Positions 60,478 to 64,000 of a stretch of 64,000 bases of DNA are shown piece after piece. The notes beneath the pieces were generated by a model. It saw nothing but the letters and a program-made list of their open reading frames with translations. It was not told the origin of the DNA and did not search any database. The translations under genes and the position numbers were made by a program. Numbering within the stretch: the stretch's first letter is position 1; every line of letters starts with the position of its first letter. The DNA lies in the NCBI GenBank assembly GCA_017470905.1, contig JAFUXL010000007.1, forward strand, positions 234,177 through 298,176. Reading direction: 5' to 3'. This DNA comes from Ruminococcus sp. Its GTDB lineage: Bacteria > Bacillota > Clostridia > Oscillospirales > Ruminococcaceae.

Positions 60478-60572
60478 ATTTAAAATCGTCAATTTTCGTC
60501 TTTTATACCTTGCCATTCCGTTTACTGCGCTACGCTTCGTTCACTTTCAGTGCAAGGCGCAAATTTTCCTCT
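60478..60572 (-). repeat. R1 hairpin repeat, rpiB copy 2, mismatched inner stem
   Basis: Inner left arm CTTGCACT and right arm AATGGCAAG do not match each other; CTTGCACT pairs with AGTGCAAG of the copy at 60371. An extra ATTTAAAATC remnant lies at 60467-60476. Confidence 0.85.
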
Positions 60573-60598
60573 TAATAATTAATTATGAATTATGCATT
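60573..60598 (-). repeat. R2 end upstream of R1 pair
   Basis: AATTAATTATGAATTATGCA-type end touching the stop of the unknown gene at 60597. Confidence 0.65.
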
Positions 60599-61040
60599 AA
60601 TATAGCTTTCTGTCAAGCAAAACAGTCCTTGCTATTTCTTCTTCTGTCGCAGTAATTTCAAGCCCCTTTGTATATGGAAAATATATGTAATCGCTTACGC
60701 AGATACCCGTTTCCTTTTCAAGAACCTCAATCCAGTAGTCCGTTTCCGCCTCGGAGTAGTCGCAGAGGCAGATTTTGCGGATAATTTCTGTAATTCTATC
60801 ATCGGAGAGGTTCATTTTCTTTGCATTGGGCATGAGAAGTCTTTCGGCGAGGGACTCAACGCTTGTAAACGCCCAAAAATCACGGAAATTATCAACGTCA
60901 ATATTATTTTTCCCCGTAATTTCTTCAAGCCGCAATTTTAGAACATTGATTTCTGCGGAATTATCTCCGCCGTTCATAAGTTCGGCAATTCTCTCTATGA
61001 TACGGGAGACTTCGTTAATTTTATTTACATCAGCCGCCAT
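60597..61040 (-). CDS. Unknown protein downstream of tsaB
   Basis: 147 residues, largely helical, with no signal peptide, membrane helix or recognised motif. The start overlaps the tsaB end by 11 bases, so translation is likely coupled. A short acidic helix region (residues 1-45) is followed by DFWAFTSVESLAERLL and a C-terminal region with FPYTKGLEITATEEEIA. Function unknown. Confidence 0.75.
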   Translation of the reverse strand: MAADVNKINEVSRIIERIAELMNGGDNSAEINVLKLRLEEITGKNNIDVDNFRDFWAFTSVESLAERLLMPNAKKMNLSDDRITEIIRKICLCDYSEAETDYWIEVLEKETGICVSDYIYFPYTKGLEITATEEEIARTVLLDRKLY

Positions 61041-61722
61041 TCAGCCTATCCTCCAAATCCTTTTCAGCCTTTACCTTTTGCAGATAAGATACTTCCAGTT
61101 CATCAGGCATTATGAATTTTTCCGACATCGCCGCAAGGCATACACCGCACGCATTCTGCAAACGTGCGTGGGGCGGTGCTATGATAAACATAGGCGAGCG
61201 GTAATCCGTGAAGAAATCCGCCGCACCGTCGCCGCACAGCAAAGTTTCCTCACCGTTCACGGCGATAAGCTCCGCAAGCTCGTCACGGCTGAAAATTTTC
61301 TCACCGCAGATATTTTTCAAAGCGTAGCCGTCGCTTTTGTAGACACAGGCATATACCAGTTCAGCCCTTGCCTTCATGACGGAGCAGATAACACCCTTGA
61401 AAGCAATATTATTATACGCAAGGGCTTTGAGGGTTGAAACACCGCAGCATTTTATATCAAGACCAAATGACATGGCTTTCACGGCGGCGACACCTATTCT
61501 GAGACCCGTATACGACCCGGGGCCGTTTGCGGCGGCGGCTATGTCTATATCCTGCATGGTTTTCCCCGTCTGTGCGAGGATATTTTTAACTATGGGCATT
61601 ATAACCTGAGAATGTGTTTTCTGTGTGCAGACAGTATTTTCGGCGAGGAAAACCTCATTATCCGTATTGAAAAGAGCGGCGGAGGCATTTTTCCCCGAAG
61701 TGTCAATTCCTAATATCAGCAT
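61030..61722 (-). CDS. tsaB: tRNA threonylcarbamoyladenosine synthesis protein TsaB
   Basis: 230 residues, ASKHA fold. It has LILGIDTSGKNASAALF, THSQVIMPIV and AANGPGSYTGLRIGVAAVKAM. With TsaD and TsaE it makes t6A37 in ANN-decoding tRNAs. ATG 61722 has AAGGAG; the upstream in-frame start is inside tsaE. Confidence 0.94.
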   Translation of the reverse strand: MLILGIDTSGKNASAALFNTDNEVFLAENTVCTQKTHSQVIMPIVKNILAQTGKTMQDIDIAAAANGPGSYTGLRIGVAAVKAMSFGLDIKCCGVSTLKALAYNNIAFKGVICSVMKARAELVYACVYKSDGYALKNICGEKIFSRDELAELIAVNGEETLLCGDGAADFFTDYRSPMFIIAPPHARLQNACGVCLAAMSEKFIMPDELEVSYLQKVKAEKDLEDRLNGG

Positions 61723-62144
61723 ATCTGTCTCCTTATAATAATCTCCCTGTCGTTTTCGCCGATTTGGTTTATGGTTACATATATTGTATGCTTCGGCAGG
61801 AAGTCGGATATGTTTTCCGACCATTCAATAACGGCAATATTGTTTTCAAAATCATAGTCGAAAAAACCTGTTGATTCAAGTCCCTCTTCATTCACTATGC
61901 GGTACATATCGAAATGATATATATTTATATTTTCACCGATATATTCGTTTACGAGGGCGAAAGTAGGGGAGCTGACCTCTGCATCTTCAATTCCTGCACC
62001 GATGACAAGTCCCGATGTGAAAGCAGTTTTTCCTGCTCCGAGACCGCCGATGTATGCGACAATATCGCCCCTGCGGAGTGTTCTTCCGAAAATTTCGCCC
62101 TGTTTCACGGTTTCCTCACGGGAATGGGTAATTATTTTTTCCAT
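61716..62144 (-). CDS. tsaE: tRNA threonylcarbamoyladenosine synthesis ATPase TsaE
   Basis: 142 residues. The P-loop GGLGAGKTAFTSGL and VSSPTFALVNEY are signatures. It overlaps tsaB by 7 bases. TsaE couples ATP hydrolysis to the TsaBD complex. It starts 1 base after the fhs stop. Confidence 0.94.
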   Translation of the reverse strand: MEKIITHSREETVKQGEIFGRTLRRGDIVAYIGGLGAGKTAFTSGLVIGAGIEDAEVSSPTFALVNEYIGENINIYHFDMYRIVNEEGLESTGFFDYDFENNIAVIEWSENISDFLPKHTIYVTINQIGENDREIIIRRQIC

Positions 62145-62145
62145 A

Positions 62146-63825
62146 TCAGAAAAGACCGATGATATTGCCGTTATTGTCGCAGTCGATATTCAGGGCGGAG
62201 GGCTTTTTGGGCAGTCCCGGCATAGTCAGTATCTCGCCCGTATAGATTACCACAAATCCTGCACCTGCGGAAACTCTTGCATCACGGACTGTTATATTGA
62301 AATTTTTGGGCTTGCCGAGGAGTGCAGGGTTGTCCGAGAGGGAATACTGAGTTTTTGCAACGCATATGGGGAGATTTCTGAAGCCTATATTTTCAATTTC
62401 CTTTATAGCCTTGTCAGCCTGTGCGGTATAGGAAACTCCGTCCGCACGGTAGATTTCCCTTGCGACCTTTTCGATTTTGTCCTTTATCGAGAGGTCAGTT
62501 GAATAAATCGGGCGGAATTTATCGTTATTATCCTCACAAAGAGCGATGGTATCGCAGACTTTTTCAGCCAAATCAATGCCGCCCTCGCCGCCTTTTGCGA
62601 ATACATCGCACATTGAGACTTCAACGCCCATTTCATTGCAGAAATTTCGTACAAATTCGATTTCTGCATCTGTATCGGTATGGAAACGGTTTATGGCAAC
62701 AACAACAGGTACATGGAATTTGTGCATATTTTCGATATGGGTTTTAAGGTTTTCGCTGCCTTTTTCCAAAGCCCACATATTCTCCTTTGAGAGTTCGTCC
62801 TTTGGTACTCTGCCGTTGTATTTCAATGCTCTTATCGTAGCGACAAGGACTACACAGGCAGGTGAAAGACCGCCGTAACGGCATTTTATGTCAAAGAATT
62901 TTTCTGCGCCGAGGTCAGAGCCGAAGCCTGACTCCGTGATACAGTAATCGCCGAGTTTAAGGGCAAGCTTTGTAGCCCTTATTGAATTGCAGCCGTGGGC
63001 GATATTTGCGAAAGGACCTCCGTGAATGAGTACGGGGTTATTTTCGAGGGTCTGGACGAGATTTGGCTTCAATGCATCCTTGAGCAGAGCAGTCATTGCA
63101 CCGCAGCAGCCTATCTGCTGTGCGAATACGGGCTGACCGTCAAGGTCATAGCCTATGAGGATATTTCCGAGACGTTCCTTCAGGTCTTTCAGGTCGGCGG
63201 CAAGACAAAGTACAGCCATTATTTCCGATGCAACTGTTATATTGAAGCCGTCCTCCCTGGGTATTCCGTTGGGCTTTCCGCCGAGACCGACAACAATATT
63301 TCTCAAAGCACGGTCATTCATATCCATACATCTCTTAAACAATATTCTTCTCTGGTCGATGCGCAGTTCGTTTCCCTGCTGTATATGATTGTCAATCATG
63401 GCGCAAAGGAGATTGTTTGCGGCGGTGATTGCGTGCATATCGCCCGTGAAGTGCAGGTTTATATCCTCCATGGGGACAACCTGTGCATAGCCGCCGCCTG
63501 CCGCACCGCCCTTTATGCCGAATACAGGACCGAGGGAGGGTTCACGGAGTGCAAGAACGGCTTTTTTGCCGATTTTGCCCATAGCTTCGGCAAGACCGAC
63601 ACTCACGGTGGTTTTGCCCTCACCTGCCGGGGTAGGGTTTATGGCGGTAACGAGAATAAGCTTTCCGTCAGGTCTGAAAGCAAGACCCGAATAAAGGCTC
63701 TCCGAGAGTTTAGCCTTATAATGTCCGTAGGGTTCGAGATATTTTTCGTCAATACCGAGCTGCCCGGCAATTTCGGTAATTTTTTTCATTTTAGCGTTAC
63801 GGGCTATTTCTATATCTGATAACAT
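62146..63825 (-). CDS. fhs: Formate-tetrahydrofolate ligase
   Basis: 559 residues. The P-loop [19 protein letters not shown] is present, with [32 protein letters not shown] and [10 protein letters not shown]-like [18 protein letters not shown]. It ATP-dependently activates formate to 10-formyl-THF, feeding purine synthesis and acetogenic C1 pools. ATG 63825 follows GGAGG by 5 bases. Confidence 0.96.
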   Translation of the reverse strand: MLSDIEIARNAKMKKITEIAGQLGIDEKYLEPYGHYKAKLSESLYSGLAFRPDGKLILVTAINPTPAGEGKTTVSVGLAEAMGKIGKKAVLALREPSLGPVFGIKGGAAGGGYAQVVPMEDINLHFTGDMHAITAANNLLCAMIDNHIQQGNELRIDQRRILFKRCMDMNDRALRNIVVGLGGKPNGIPREDGFNITVASEIMAVLCLAADLKDLKERLGNILIGYDLDGQPVFAQQIGCCGAMTALLKDALKPNLVQTLENNPVLIHGGPFANIAHGCNSIRATKLALKLGDYCITESGFGSDLGAEKFFDIKCRYGGLSPACVVLVATIRALKYNGRVPKDELSKENMWALEKGSENLKTHIENMHKFHVPVVVAINRFHTDTDAEIEFVRNFCNEMGVEVSMCDVFAKGGEGGIDLAEKVCDTIALCEDNNDKFRPIYSTDLSIKDKIEKVAREIYRADGVSYTAQADKAIKEIENIGFRNLPICVAKTQYSLSDNPALLGKPKNFNITVRDARVSAGAGFVVIYTGEILTMPGLPKKPSALNIDCDNNGNIIGLF

Positions 63826-63835
63826 AAAAACCTCC

Positions 63836-63933
63836 ATTTAAAAATCGTCGAATTTGCACTTTTTGAGCCTTGTGTCTCCGCTCACTTCACTATGTTCCGT
63901 TCACTCTCGACACAAGAGTGCAAATTCTCCTCT
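63836..63933 (-). repeat. R1 hairpin repeat, fhs copy 1 (gene-proximal)
   Basis: Outer arms GAATTTGCACT/AGTGCAAATTC; inner arms CTTGTGTC/GACACAAG. It ends ATTTTTAAAT, then GGAGG of fhs. Confidence 0.9.
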
Positions 63934-63934
63934 G

Positions 63935-64000
63935 ATTTAAAATCGTCGAATTTGCATTTTTTGAGCCTTGTGTCTCCGCTCACTTCACTATGTTCCGTTC
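63935..64000 (-). repeat. R1 hairpin repeat, fhs copy 2 (cut by window edge)
   Basis: Right arm region only: ATTTAAAATCGTCGAATTTG, TGAGCCTTGTGTCTCC. It continues beyond the window. Confidence 0.85.

Noticed and set aside
62995-63819. 274-codon plus-strand frame opposite fhs
   Set aside because: Antisense to a clear formate-tetrahydrofolate ligase; long only because of codon bias on the other strand.

Overview
The window looks like part of the chromosome of an anaerobic, fibre-degrading Firmicute of the Ruminococcus type (Oscillospiraceae). The evidence is a CBM22-GH10 xylanase, a dockerin-bearing secreted protein, a lipoprotein GH5 cellulase, type III glutamine synthetase, reverse-type rubrerythrin, flavodoxin, PolC, the MEP isoprenoid pathway and strong TTGACA-N17-TATAAT promoters. 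The species cannot be fixed from sequence alone. No phage, insertion sequence with a transposase, CRISPR array or rRNA was seen.

Layout. 1-1450: partial xylanase (minus). 1767-5077: FHA / SEDS / PBP cell-wall operon. 5273-6537: hpf and a LUD-domain gene. 6935-10429: MacAB-like adaptor, ATPase and permease. 10563-12064 (minus): rubrerythrin, a stand-alone NrdD-tail (glycyl-radical-like) protein, flavodoxin. 12294-12938: YhfC-type membrane protease. 12973-16563 (minus): SGNH lipoprotein, hisS, an MgsA-like protein, minD. 17072-19051: radical SAM and patatin. 19072-28165 (minus): DUF1284-bioY, rarA, glyA, dockerin protein, DUF4364-like plus a 41-aa membrane protein, aroC-like/aroA/aroB. Two tRNA-Ser genes follow. 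28766-40601: pyrH-frr-uppS-cdsA-dxr-rseP-rnz-ispG-polC. 40917-49599: hisZGDCBHA-orf-FIE. 49627-53945 (minus): metG and glnN. 54440-58926: GH5 cellulase, maf, DUF1015, eno. 58983-63825 (minus): fhs-tsaE-tsaB-orf-rpiB-upp.

The most striking content is not coding. Twenty copies of a hairpin element of about 95 bp (here called R1) occur, often as 97-bp tandem pairs or triplets. Nineteen lie in the sense orientation directly upstream of a gene, ending next to its Shine-Dalgarno sequence. Both stems differ between copies yet stay complementary, which points to selection on an RNA or DNA hairpin. A second, AT-rich family (R2, core AATTATGCATTA and its inverse) brackets a third element (R3, with TGAGCA...TTTAAA inverted ends and a GC-rich hairpin). 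Together R2 and R3 resemble a MITE-like unit, and they also fill gene junctions and abut Shine-Dalgarno sequences. Nearly all non-overlapping junctions in the his, MEP and fhs-upp operons hold R1 or R2.

Coding oddities: an AroC homologue in the aro operon that breaks the chorismate synthase signatures; an MgsA homologue next to minD lacking residues aligned with the catalytic aspartate; an 87-aa NrdD C-terminal homologue co-transcribed with rubrerythrin; and an unknown gene translationally coupled between hisA and hisF. Family assignments come from motif recognition, not database searches.
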